Position numbers and translations under genes: made by a program. Below, piece after piece: positions 24,749-33,611 of a stretch of DNA of 64,000 nucleotides. Position 1 is the stretch's first letter, and each line of letters begins with the position of its first letter. The notes under the pieces are model-generated. The model made no database searches. It was not told the DNA's origin and worked only from the letters and a program-made list of their open reading frames with translations. Source of the stretch: Cryobacterium psychrotolerans (GTDB lineage Bacteria; Actinomycetota; Actinomycetes; Actinomycetales; Microbacteriaceae); contig NZ_FNFU01000004.1 in assembly GCF_900101115.1 (NCBI RefSeq), positions 1-64,000 of the forward strand. The letters run 5' to 3'.

Positions 24749-25585
24749 TCAGGTTCCGATGCGGACGATGTAGTAGTTGCTCGTCCAGATGGGCTGGACC
24801 CGCACCCTGGTGCCCGAGTATGGGGCGTGCAGGATGTTGCCGTTGCCGGCGTAGAAGCCGATGTGGCCGGGCATCACGACGAGGTCGCCGGGCCTGGCGG
24901 AGGAGGTCGCGACGCGGGTTCCGGCGGCGGCCTGGCCGGCCGACGAGTGCGGCAGGCTCACACCGAACTGCGCGTAGACGTACATCACAAGCCCGGAGCA
25001 GTCGAAGCCGGCCGGCGTCGATCCTCCGTATACATAGGGGACGCCCTGGTACTGCGCTGCGACGTTGTAGACCGAGGACAGGCTGACGTTCGGATGCGCC
25101 GGGGCGGCCAGATACTGCTTGGCCGACGGGCCGGTGTACGACGCCGCATACGAGGTCATCTGCCTGGCCACTTCCTTGCGGCGCGCCTCAGCGGCCCTGG
25201 CCGCCGTTGCCGCGGCCCTGGCCCGGGCGCGGGACGCCAGCTCCTCCACCGTCGTCGCCGTGAAGCCGTCCCGGGAGACGCTGGTCGTTGCCGCCAGCGT
25301 GGACACCTCCACGGCCTGCGCGCCGGACCGGGCGAGCTCGGTGGCCGCGGTCGCCCCGTAGCGGATCTCGCCCTTGCCCGGCGTGAACGCATAGGCGGGA
25401 AGCGCCAGGGTGGCGACGAGCCCGCCGGCGAGGGTCATGACAACGATGTTGCCGAGGCTCCCCCGCCGGATCGAGGGCCGGGGTTGCCGGGGGACGGGAG
25501 CGGGCGGGGAGACCTCCCGCGGGTCCTGCGTGTTGAGTTTCGGATTTGTTCCGCGACGGAACCGTGTGATGCCGTAACCAGCCAA
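24749..25585 (-). CDS. Secreted NlpC/P60 peptidoglycan endopeptidase
   Basis: A 278-residue exported protein. A basic N-terminus (RRGTNPK, SIRRGSLGN) leads to a signal segment near 45-66 ending ALPAYAFTPGKGE. An Ala-rich helical region contains SVSRDGFTATTVEELASRA, and the NlpC/P60 domain spans about 165-278. Catalytic Cys is in FDCSGLVMYVY and His in PGHIGFYAG; LHAPYSG supplies the third polar residue region. Such enzymes cleave the D-Glu to diamino-acid bond of stem peptides. It starts with TTG behind GGAGG. The N-terminal module is shared with the CHAP protein at 22849. Confidence 0.93.
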   Translation of the reverse strand: MAGYGITRFRRGTNPKLNTQDPREVSPPAPVPRQPRPSIRRGSLGNIVVMTLAGGLVATLALPAYAFTPGKGEIRYGATAATELARSGAQAVEVSTLAATTSVSRDGFTATTVEELASRARARAAATAARAAEARRKEVARQMTSYAASYTGPSAKQYLAAPAHPNVSLSSVYNVAAQYQGVPYVYGGSTPAGFDCSGLVMYVYAQFGVSLPHSSAGQAAAGTRVATSSARPGDLVVMPGHIGFYAGNGNILHAPYSGTRVRVQPIWTSNYYIVRIGT

Positions 25586-25732
25586 AGTTTTTACCTCCGG
25601 CGCCTCGACAACACTAGGGAGTTGTCCCGTCCACTGCGCTCATGGCGTGTGATGTACCGAGTCAAGAGACGGGAGGGAAAGGCGTCTTAACCCGGGCCCT
25701 TCGACCGACTTCCGGCCTGCGGGACAGGTCCG

Positions 25733-25793
25733 ACGCTACGTGACGATCCCTCGTTTGTCACTTTCATCGACACATTTTTAACGAATTGGTAAC
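25733..25793 (-). promoter_or_regulatory. Promoter and MtrA-like operator of the NlpC/P60 gene
   Basis: Read on the minus strand: -35 GTGACA (25756-25761), a 17-bp spacer and -10 TAGCGT (25733-25738). A GTTAC-N6-GTTAA direct repeat with 11-bp period lies at 25778-25793. The core promoter is nearly identical to that of the CHAP gene, but the operator is about 9 bp further upstream. The leader to the TTG is about 140 nt; I looked for a c-di-AMP (ydaO) riboswitch in it and did not find its conserved pieces. Confidence 0.5.
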
Positions 25794-25805
25794 GACAAAC
25801 CGGCT

Positions 25806-25826
25806 GTGAGGGAGTGGCTCCCCCAC
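25806..25826 (-). terminator. Hairpin after dtxR/ideR
   Basis: GTGAGGGAG and CTCCCCCAC pair at 8 of 9 positions around a TGG loop, starting 3 nt past the repressor stop codon. It is short and has a weak T-tract; the position is what supports a terminator role. Confidence 0.5.
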
Positions 25827-25829
25827 GGT

Positions 25830-26537
25830 TCAGGCCGAGGCCGGCGGGGTGGCGACGAAGATGTGGACGGCCAGCTCGTGGGGCAGTTCGAGCCCCTCAG
25901 CGAACCCCTCGACCCGCACGGAAACGTACTGTCCGGCGGCCCGGAAGGTGCCGGTCCGGCCGGGCAGCACGCCGGCCTGCTTGAGCTGGCGCAGCAGCTC
26001 CGGGTCGAACTGCACGGGTTCGCCCAGTCGCCGGATGACGGCCGTCACGGGCTCGCGGGACGTCGCGACCACATCGACCAGGCTGGTCACTCCGGCCATG
26101 AACGCGACGGCGGGCGAGTCACCCAGCTCGTCGAGGCCTGGGATCGGGTTGCCGTAGGGGGATTCGGTCGGATGGCCGAGGATCTCGAGGATCTTGCGCT
26201 CGACCTGCTCGCTCATCACATGCTCCCAGCGGCAGGCTTCGTCATGGACGAACTCCCACTCGAGCCCGATGACGTCGCTGAGCAGCCGCTCGGCGAGGCG
26301 ATGCTTGCGCATCACGTGGACGGCCTTGCTGCGCCCCTCGGTCGTGAGTTCCAGATGGCGGTCGCCCGACACGATGACCAGGCCGTCGCGCTCCATCCGG
26401 GCGATCGTCTGCGATACCGTCGGGCCGGAGTGGCTGAGTCGCTCGGAGATGCGTGCCCGGAGCGGCACGATCTGCTCCTCCTCGAGGTCGAGGATCGTGC
26501 GGAGGTACATCTCGGTGGTGTCGATCAGATCAGTCAT
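25830..26537 (-). CDS. Iron-dependent repressor, DtxR/IdeR family
   Basis: A 235-residue metal-activated repressor. A winged helix (1-73, LSHSGPTVSQTIARMERDGL) is followed by the dimerisation and metal-binding domain (74-140), with HRLAERLL and HDEACRWEHVMS. The CxWEHV cysteine and its neighbouring Glu/His are those of the DtxR/IdeR primary site, arguing for iron rather than the manganese-type MntR. The PFGNPIPGLDEL-like linker (here SPYGNPIPGLDEL) and a C-terminal SH3-like domain complete it. With Fe2+ it represses iron uptake and controls iron storage genes; none of these is in the window, and I saw no IdeR box. Confidence 0.92.
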   Translation of the reverse strand: MTDLIDTTEMYLRTILDLEEEQIVPLRARISERLSHSGPTVSQTIARMERDGLVIVSGDRHLELTTEGRSKAVHVMRKHRLAERLLSDVIGLEWEFVHDEACRWEHVMSEQVERKILEILGHPTESPYGNPIPGLDELGDSPAVAFMAGVTSLVDVVATSREPVTAVIRRLGEPVQFDPELLRQLKQAGVLPGRTGTFRAAGQYVSVRVEGFAEGLELPHELAVHIFVATPPASA

Positions 26538-26601
26538 CCGCAGCCCTCCGCTCGCCCTCCAGCAACGTCACAACCCTACCTGTCGCCTCCCGGCCAACTA
26601 G

Positions 26602-27729
<1,128 letters not shown>

Positions 27730-27734
27730 ACCAG

Positions 27735-27968
27735 ATGCGGCTCTGGCTGAAAGACAGCGAACGGCGCCCCGACCCGCTGCCCGCGCGCACGGATGCGCGC
27801 ACGGCCTTCTTCGCGGGTTCGGCGGTGTGGCTAGTCGTCCTCGTCGTCGCGGTCGTCTTCCGCGTCGAACTCGCCGCTCGCGGCTTCGAATGGTGGGTCT
27901 GGTGTGCCGTCATCGGTCTCGGCCTCGGCCTGGGCGGCCTCGCCTGGGTTCAGGGGAGACGCCGCTAG
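27735..27968 (+). CDS. DUF2530 small membrane protein
   Basis: A 77-residue protein, MRLWLKDSERRPDPLPARTD then two membrane helices (SAVWLVVLVVAVVFRVEL and WVWCAVIGLGLGLGGLAWV) and a basic QGRRR end. The PLP...D segment, the double helix and the length match DUF2530, an actinobacterial family of unknown function. It begins 5 bp after serC, so the two are co-transcribed. Its last 138 bp overlap the convergent DUF3027 gene. Confidence 0.8.
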   Translation: MRLWLKDSERRPDPLPARTDARTAFFAGSAVWLVVLVVAVVFRVELAARGFEWWVWCAVIGLGLGLGGLAWVQGRRR

Positions 27969-28439
27969 CGCTTCCCCGAAATCGATGCCGTCGAGTTCGT
28001 CGTCGCCGCCATCCTCGTCTTCGAACTCGTCGTCCTCATCGAGGGCGTCGGCTTCGTCCGTCTCCACGTCGAACTCGTCGAGGGCGTCCAGCGCTTCGGC
28101 GGCGGCCTCGGCCTCGGCGAGTTCCTGTGCGGTGCGGTGGTCGGCCAGCCGGTCCGACCACGGAACCCACTCGGGGGCGAGCAGGGCTTCGCCGCCGGGC
28201 ATGAGCTCGGTCTCGAGCACGGAGGGCTGGGAATCGCCATCGATGCGAGACAGGCTGACGGTCCAGTGCCAGCCGGGGTAACCGGTCATCAGGCAGTCGA
28301 AGAGGAGCGACACGACGTGTTCGCCCTCAACGATGTGGCCTACCGGTTCGCCGATGGTGTCAGCGGGGGTGATCTCGATCAGGGCGGCGCGCGCCACGTC
28401 AACGGCCTGGAGCAGGGTTTCGTCCGCCAGCTCAGGCAT
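27831..28439 (-). CDS. DUF3027 protein with long acidic tail
   Basis: A 202-residue protein. The N-terminal 110 residues form the actinobacterial DUF3027 domain (IGEPVGHIVEGEHVVSLLF, GYPGWHWTVSLSRID, LMPGGEALLAPEWVPWSDRL). The rest is a very acidic Asp/Glu-rich disordered tail ending DAEDDRDDEDD. The function is unknown. The ATG at 28439 overlaps the end of the cold-shock gene by 8 bp (coupling). The acidic tail overlaps the convergent DUF2530 gene by 138 bp. Confidence 0.82.
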   Translation of the reverse strand: MPELADETLLQAVDVARAALIEITPADTIGEPVGHIVEGEHVVSLLFDCLMTGYPGWHWTVSLSRIDGDSQPSVLETELMPGGEALLAPEWVPWSDRLADHRTAQELAEAEAAAEALDALDEFDVETDEADALDEDDEFEDEDGGDDELDGIDFGEALAASPLNPGEAAQAEAETDDGTPDPPFEAASGEFDAEDDRDDEDD

Positions 28440-28812
28440 CGAGCTCCTCGGCAACCTTGCGCAGCATGGCCGCGATCTTCTTGCTGTGGGAGCTTTCCGG
28501 GTAGCGTCCTCGGCGCAGGTTGGCGCCCATCCCGTCGAGCAGCTTGACCAGGTCCTCGACGATGATCGCCATGTCGTCGGCCGACTTGCGGCTGAGCTTT
28601 GCGAGGCTCGGCGGTGACTCGAGCACCCGCACGGACAGCGCCTGGGCGCCCCGTTTGCCGTCCGCGATCCCGAATTCGAGCTTCGTCCCGGCCTTGACCG
28701 TCACGCCGGAGGGCAGGGCGGAAGCGTGCAGGAAGACCTCCTGGCCGTCATCGGAACTGATGAAGCCAAAACCCTTCTCTTCGTCGTAAAACTTGACCTT
28801 GCCGGTAGGCAT
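28432..28812 (-). CDS. Cold-shock domain protein with C-terminal extension
   Basis: A 126-residue protein. The first 68 residues are a cold-shock domain with both RNA-binding motifs, KGFGFI and VFLHAS. A basic helical extension follows (SLAKLSRKSADDMAIIVEDLVKLL, ending RYPESSHSKKIAAMLRKVAEELDA), as in the longer actinobacterial CspB-type proteins. It binds single-stranded nucleic acid. It is translationally coupled to the DUF3027 gene, a pairing that suggests a joint role (inference). Confidence 0.9.
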   Translation of the reverse strand: MPTGKVKFYDEEKGFGFISSDDGQEVFLHASALPSGVTVKAGTKLEFGIADGKRGAQALSVRVLESPPSLAKLSRKSADDMAIIVEDLVKLLDGMGANLRRGRYPESSHSKKIAAMLRKVAEELDA

Positions 28813-28925
28813 CTAGACCTCGCTGGGTTCCGGGCGCGCGGAAATGCGCGTCATCCGAGCCAAGCCTATTCGCTTCGGCGGGTCCCCGCCCCGTCTTTGT
28901 CGGGTCCGACCACTATCCTTGGGGT

Positions 28926-29201
28926 GTGACCATTCAAACCGCACAAAGCTTCAGCCGGATCGAGCGCATCCTGGCATTTATGGTCGCGGGTGTTGTGGGT
29001 CTGTCGATCCTCGCCTTTCTGGGCATCATCTTCGGCACGATGGCCGGAGCCGGAACCAACGACGGTTTCAGCTCGGGAATCTGGCCGGTCATCTTCACGC
29101 TGCCGTACTACGGCCTGCCCGCCGGTTTCCTGGCCATCGTCGCCCTCATGGTGTTGACGGGCGTTCGCCGCAGTCGCGAGGCACGCCAGAGCAGGCGGTA
29201 G
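28926..29201 (+). CDS. Small two-helix membrane protein
   Basis: A 91-residue protein with a GTG start, two membrane helices (about residues 15-40 and 55-78) and a basic C-terminus (TGVRRSREARQSRR). No family function is known to me; homologues are sometimes mislabelled as ABC transporter parts. It ends 4 bp before the helicase-associated gene and is probably co-transcribed with it and XPB. Confidence 0.72.
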   Translation: MTIQTAQSFSRIERILAFMVAGVVGLSILAFLGIIFGTMAGAGTNDGFSSGIWPVIFTLPYYGLPAGFLAIVALMVLTGVRRSREARQSRR

Positions 29202-29205
29202 CGGC

Positions 29206-31086
29206 ATGCTCTCGCTGGCAACGCGTCTCCGGTCCCTCGACGACGAATCCCTGCGCCTGGCGATCGTGGCCCGCTCCGTGCCGGCCACCGGCATCCGGGA
29301 CTTCTTCGACCTGGCCGAGAGCCTGCTCGACCCGGCCTCCGTGCAGGCCGCGCTGGCCCACCTGGACCGGGCCACCCTCGCCGCCCTGGCCGTAGCCGGC
29401 GAGCTTGCTGGCGGCCTGGCCGCCGCGGACCCGGCCACCCCGGGGCCGACGATCGCGGAGCTCGCTGACCGATTGACTGTGCTTGCGGGGGCATCCGTCG
29501 CGGAAGCCGACGTTGCCGCGCGCGCCGCGGAGCTCCACCGCCTCATGCTCGCCTGCGTCTCGGACGGGCGGCTGGCCCCGTACGACGCCGTCAGTGCCCA
29601 GCTCCAGCGCTGGTCCGCCGACGGACTGCCGAGCGCCACCGAGCTGGCGGCCGCCCCGCAGCCCGCGCCCCTCCCCCCGGCGTCGGAGAACGACATCCGA
29701 TTCGCCGACCGGCTGGCCACCGAGCGCGCCTTCACCGCCGTCTCCGCGATCGCCGAACTGGTCACGGAGCTCGCGCGCGAGCCCGCACGTGAACTCAGCC
29801 GCGGCGGGCTGGGGCTTCCGGACAGCAAACGGCTCGGCCTGGTCATGGCGGTGGACCTCGAGATCGTCGCCCCCCTGGTCGCGACCGCCGCCCGAGCCGG
29901 ACTCATCGCTCAGTCCAACGGACACTGGCTGGGCACCGAGGCCGGGGAGGCCTGGATGCTCGAGGGCACCACCCGTCGCTGGGCGGCGCTCGCCCGCGCC
30001 TGGCACGATGCCCTGCCTGCCGATGTTCGCACCCTCCTGGCCCGCCGCCCCTCGTTCTCCTGGGGCGCGGGCCTGCACGCCTTCGTCAGCTGGCTCTACC
30101 CGGCCGGCGGCGACGCGATCGACGCACGCGTGAGGGAATTCACTCGCGATGCCGAACTCATCGGGGTCATGGCGCACCACATGACCAGCCCGGCCGGGGT
30201 GGCCCTCCTGGCCGGCGACCTCGACGCGGCCGCCGCACTCATGGGCAGGTCGCTGCCGGCCGAGGTCGGCGCGGTGTACCTCCAGCACGACCTGTCGATC
30301 GTTGCCCCCGGCCCCCTCGCCCCCTCGATCGACGCGCGGCTCCGCGGCCTGGCCGATGTTGAAAGCCGCGAGCTCGCCTCCAGCTACCGCATCACGGCGG
30401 CCTCGGTGAGCCGCGCCCTGGCGGCCGGCGAAACCGCCGACTCGCTGCTCGACTTCCTGCGCGCCGTTTCGCTCAGCGGCATCCCGCAGCCGGTGGAGTA
30501 CCTCATCCGGGAATCGTCGGACCGGTACGGCCGCGTCCGGGTGGGCAGTGCCCACGCCCCCGGGTCCCCGACGCAGAGTTACGTCCGCTCGGACGACGCC
30601 GCGCTGCTGGGCACCATCGCGGTCGATCAGACCTTCGCGCCGCTCGCGCTCGTTCGAGACACCGAGAATCGCCTGACCAGCCGCATCCCCGTCGAAACCG
30701 TGTTCTGGGCGCTCACCGACGCGCGCTACCCGGTCGCCGCGGAAGACAGCGACGGCGAGATCGTGCACCTGCGCCGCCACCAGCTCGCCCGCGTGCAACC
30801 GGTCGTCGTGACCGACCCGGCTGCCGCGCTGGTCGAGAAGCTCCGCGCCGGTGACGGCGGGGAGGTCATGGCCGGGGACGCGTGGCTCGCCCGCCAGCTG
30901 GACACGGCCATCAAGGGCAAGCAAACCGTCACGGTGAGCATCGCCATGCCCGGCGGGGTCGTCGTCGATTACCTGCTCGAGCCGGCGAGCGTGGGCGGCG
31001 GGCGCTTCCGCGCCCGGGACCGCCGCGCCGACATCGAACGCACGCTTCCGCTCTCGAGCATCATCAGCATCACGCCGGTCGGGTAG
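29206..31086 (+). CDS. Helicase-associated domain protein (XPB/Ssl2 N-terminal-like)
   Basis: A 626-residue protein that lacks ATPase motifs. It matches the large actinobacterial family with the XPB/Ssl2 helicase-C_3-type domain (RSLDDESLRLAIVARSVP at the N-terminus; PQPVEYLIRESSDRYGRVRVG near residue 425; IPVETVFWALTDARYPVAAE near 490). It is regularly encoded just before XPB, as here (45-bp gap), and probably works with that helicase in DNA repair or transcription-coupled remodelling. The partner role is inferred from gene order. Confidence 0.87.
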   Translation: MLSLATRLRSLDDESLRLAIVARSVPATGIRDFFDLAESLLDPASVQAALAHLDRATLAALAVAGELAGGLAAADPATPGPTIAELADRLTVLAGASVAEADVAARAAELHRLMLACVSDGRLAPYDAVSAQLQRWSADGLPSATELAAAPQPAPLPPASENDIRFADRLATERAFTAVSAIAELVTELAREPARELSRGGLGLPDSKRLGLVMAVDLEIVAPLVATAARAGLIAQSNGHWLGTEAGEAWMLEGTTRRWAALARAWHDALPADVRTLLARRPSFSWGAGLHAFVSWLYPAGGDAIDARVREFTRDAELIGVMAHHMTSPAGVALLAGDLDAAAALMGRSLPAEVGAVYLQHDLSIVAPGPLAPSIDARLRGLADVESRELASSYRITAASVSRALAAGETADSLLDFLRAVSLSGIPQPVEYLIRESSDRYGRVRVGSAHAPGSPTQSYVRSDDAALLGTIAVDQTFAPLALVRDTENRLTSRIPVETVFWALTDARYPVAAEDSDGEIVHLRRHQLARVQPVVVTDPAAALVEKLRAGDGGEVMAGDAWLARQLDTAIKGKQTVTVSIAMPGGVVVDYLLEPASVGGGRFRARDRRADIERTLPLSSIISITPVG

Positions 31087-31131
31087 GTCGGCTCCCGGCT
31101 TTCAGCGCGCGCTGGCGTAGGATTACCGGTT

Positions 31132-32772
31132 ATGTCTGACGGACCCCTGATCGTCCAAAGCGACCGCACGGTTTTACTCGAGGTCGCCCATCCCCTCGCG
31201 GAGGATGCGCGTCACGACCTGGCCGTGTTCGCCGAGCTCGAGCGCGCCCCCGAGCACATCCACACCTACCGGATCACCCGCCTCGGGTTGTGGAACGCGC
31301 GGGCGGCGGGGCACGACGCCTCCGACATGCTGGCCACGCTGGAGAAATACTCGAAGTTCGCCATTCCGCAGACCGTGAGCGTCGACATCACCGAGACCGT
31401 CGGCCGTTACGGCCGGCTCGTGATCGAGCGCGACGACGCCGGCGCGCTCATCCTGCGCAGCAACGACCAGGCCGTGCTGATGGAGATCTCGGGCGCCAAG
31501 CGGATTTCGCCCCTGCTGGTCGGACATCCGACGCCGGATTCGTTCCTGGTCGAGCCGTGGGCCCGCGGGCAGCTCAAGCAGGAGCTCGTCAAGCTCGGCT
31601 GGCCGGCCGAGGACCTCGCCGGGTACACACCCGGCACGCCGCATCCGATCGCGCTGCTCCAGAGCGGCTGGGCGCTGCGCGACTACCAGAACAAGGCGGT
31701 GGCGAACTTCTTCGAGGGGGGCTCCGGCGTGGTCGTGCTCCCCTGCGGCGCCGGCAAGACGCTCGTGGGAGCCGGGGCAATGGCCACCGCGCAGACCAAC
31801 ACGCTCATCCTGGTCACCAACACGATCTCGGCCCGGCAGTGGCGCGACGAACTGCTCAAGCGCACGACCCTCACCGCCGACGAGATCGGCGAGTACTCCG
31901 GCCAGGTGAAGGAGGTCAAGCCGGTCACGATCGCGACCTACCAGATCCTCACCGCGAAGCGGAAGGGCGAGTACGCCCACCTCGAGCTCCTCGACGCCAT
32001 GGACTGGGGCCTGGTGATCTACGACGAGGTGCACCTGCTGCCCGCGCCCGTGTTCAAGCTCACCGCGGAACTGCAGGCGCGCCGCCGGCTCGGCCTCACG
32101 GCCACCCTGGTGCGCGAGGACGGCCGCGAGGGCGACGTGTTCAGCCTGATCGGTCCCAAGCGCTTCGATGCGCCGTGGAAGGAGATCGAGGCCCAGGGCT
32201 TCATCTCCCCCGCGTCCTGCTACGAGGTGCGGATCGACCTGCCCCAGTCCGAGCGGCTCAGCTACGCGGCGGCCGCGGACGACGAGCGCTACCGCATGGC
32301 CGCGACCGCGCCGGCGAAGCTGGATGTCGTCAAGCAGCTGGTGGCGAAGCACCCGGGTGAACGCATCCTCGTGATCGGCCAGTACCTCGACCAGATCGAC
32401 GAACTGGCCGAGGCGCTCGGCGCCCCGAAGCTCACCGGCGCGACCCCCATCGACGAACGCGAGCGGCTCTACCAGGCCTTCCGGGTCGGCGAGGAGAACG
32501 TGCTCGTCGTCTCGAAGGTCGCGAACTTCTCGGTCGACCTGCCCGAGGCCACGGTCGCGATCCAGGTCTCCGGGTCCTTCGGCTCCCGGCAGGAGGAGGC
32601 CCAGCGCCTCGGCCGCCTGCTCCGGCCGAAGGAGTCCGGCCTGTCGGCGAACTTCTACACCCTCGTCGCGCGCGACACCGTCGACCAGGACTTCGCCCAG
32701 AACCGCCAGCGTTTCCTCGCCGAGCAGGGTTACAGCTACACGATCCTGGACTCCCACAACCTCGCCGCCTGA
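31132..32772 (+). CDS. DNA repair helicase XPB
   Basis: A 546-residue SF2 ATPase. After an N-terminal damage-recognition-like region, it has Walker A PCGAGKT (204-210), the DEVH box (298-301), GLTATLVREDGREGD (motif III and the RED-like element) and QRLGRLLRP (motif VI). Bacterial XPB unwinds DNA 3' to 5'. In actinobacteria it accompanies the helicase-associated protein encoded just upstream. A copy of the 61-bp inverted repeat begins 3 bp after its stop. Confidence 0.95.
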   Translation: MSDGPLIVQSDRTVLLEVAHPLAEDARHDLAVFAELERAPEHIHTYRITRLGLWNARAAGHDASDMLATLEKYSKFAIPQTVSVDITETVGRYGRLVIERDDAGALILRSNDQAVLMEISGAKRISPLLVGHPTPDSFLVEPWARGQLKQELVKLGWPAEDLAGYTPGTPHPIALLQSGWALRDYQNKAVANFFEGGSGVVVLPCGAGKTLVGAGAMATAQTNTLILVTNTISARQWRDELLKRTTLTADEIGEYSGQVKEVKPVTIATYQILTAKRKGEYAHLELLDAMDWGLVIYDEVHLLPAPVFKLTAELQARRRLGLTATLVREDGREGDVFSLIGPKRFDAPWKEIEAQGFISPASCYEVRIDLPQSERLSYAAAADDERYRMAATAPAKLDVVKQLVAKHPGERILVIGQYLDQIDELAEALGAPKLTGATPIDERERLYQAFRVGEENVLVVSKVANFSVDLPEATVAIQVSGSFGSRQEEAQRLGRLLRPKESGLSANFYTLVARDTVDQDFAQNRQRFLAEQGYSYTILDSHNLAA

Positions 32773-32774
32773 CT

Positions 32775-32835
32775 CGCGAAACCGCAGTTGTGCGCGTTAT
32801 GAGCGCGTTTTAACGCGCACGACTGCGGTTTCGCG
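32775..32835. repeat. 61-bp inverted repeat, copy A
   Basis: First of four copies of the same 61-bp element. Arms of 29 bp flank a 3-bp centre, starting CGCGAAACCGCAGTTGTGCG and ending with the complementary CGACTGCGGTTTCGCG. There are a few mismatches near the centre. It lies between the XPB stop and the response regulator gene on the same strand and could act as a terminator. Confidence 0.9.
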
Positions 32836-32886
32836 GGGAAGGGTAGCTCTCAGGAACATCCCAGCTAACGCGCAGATACTGGTGGC

Positions 32887-33579
32887 ATGACCGATGGCCC
32901 CCGCATTCTCATTGTCGACGACGAACCCAACATCCGGGATCTTCTCACCACCAGCCTGCGCTTCGCCGGCTTCGCCGTGCGCGCCGTGGGTAACGGCGCC
33001 CAGGCGATCTCCGCCGTACTCGAGGAGGAGCCCGACCTGATCATCCTCGACGTCATGCTCCCCGACATCAACGGTTTCGGCGTGACCAAGCGCCTGCGCA
33101 CGGCCGGCTACACGGCCCCGATCCTCTTCCTCACCGCGAAGGATGACACGGAAGACAAGATCACCGGGCTCACGGTCGGCGGCGACGACTACGTCACCAA
33201 GCCGTTCAGCCTCGACGAGATCGTCGCGCGGATCAAGGCGATCCTGCGCCGCACCATGCACGCCGACGAGGATGCCGTCATCCGCGCCGGCGAACTCACC
33301 ATGGACCAGGACACCCACGAGGTGCTCGTCGGCGACCAGCCGATCGAGCTCAGCCCGACCGAGTTCAAGCTCCTGCGCTACCTGATGCTCAACCCGAACC
33401 GGGTGCTGTCCAAGGCGCAGATCCTCGACCACGTGTGGGAGTACGACTTCAACGGGGACGCCGGAATCGTCGAGTCCTACATCTCCTACCTGCGGCGCAA
33501 GGTCGACACGCATTCGAGCGAGCCGCTGATCCAGACCAAGCGCGGCTTCGGCTACATGCTCAAGGCGGCCAAGGCGTAG
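32887..33579 (+). CDS. OmpR-family response regulator
   Basis: A 230-residue regulator. The receiver (1-120) has phospho-acceptor Asp55 (IILDVMLPD), the acidic pair Asp11/Asp12 and Lys104 (YVTKPF). A winged-helix DNA-binding domain (132-228) follows: SPTEFKLLRYLMLNPNRVLSK, then GIVESYISYLRRKVD. It pairs with the histidine kinase that starts 32 bp downstream. The overall type is like mycobacterial TcrX/TrcR; the target genes are unknown. Confidence 0.92.
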   Translation: MTDGPRILIVDDEPNIRDLLTTSLRFAGFAVRAVGNGAQAISAVLEEEPDLIILDVMLPDINGFGVTKRLRTAGYTAPILFLTAKDDTEDKITGLTVGGDDYVTKPFSLDEIVARIKAILRRTMHADEDAVIRAGELTMDQDTHEVLVGDQPIELSPTEFKLLRYLMLNPNRVLSKAQILDHVWEYDFNGDAGIVESYISYLRRKVDTHSSEPLIQTKRGFGYMLKAAKA

Positions 33580-33611
33580 CTCACAGGCTGCGCCCGTAAA
33601 CTGAGGGCCAC

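Noticed and set aside
25586-25732. Possible c-di-AMP (ydaO) riboswitch in the long NlpC/P60 leader
   Set aside because: Such leaders often precede wall-hydrolase genes in actinobacteria, but I did not find the conserved ydaO segments on the minus strand.
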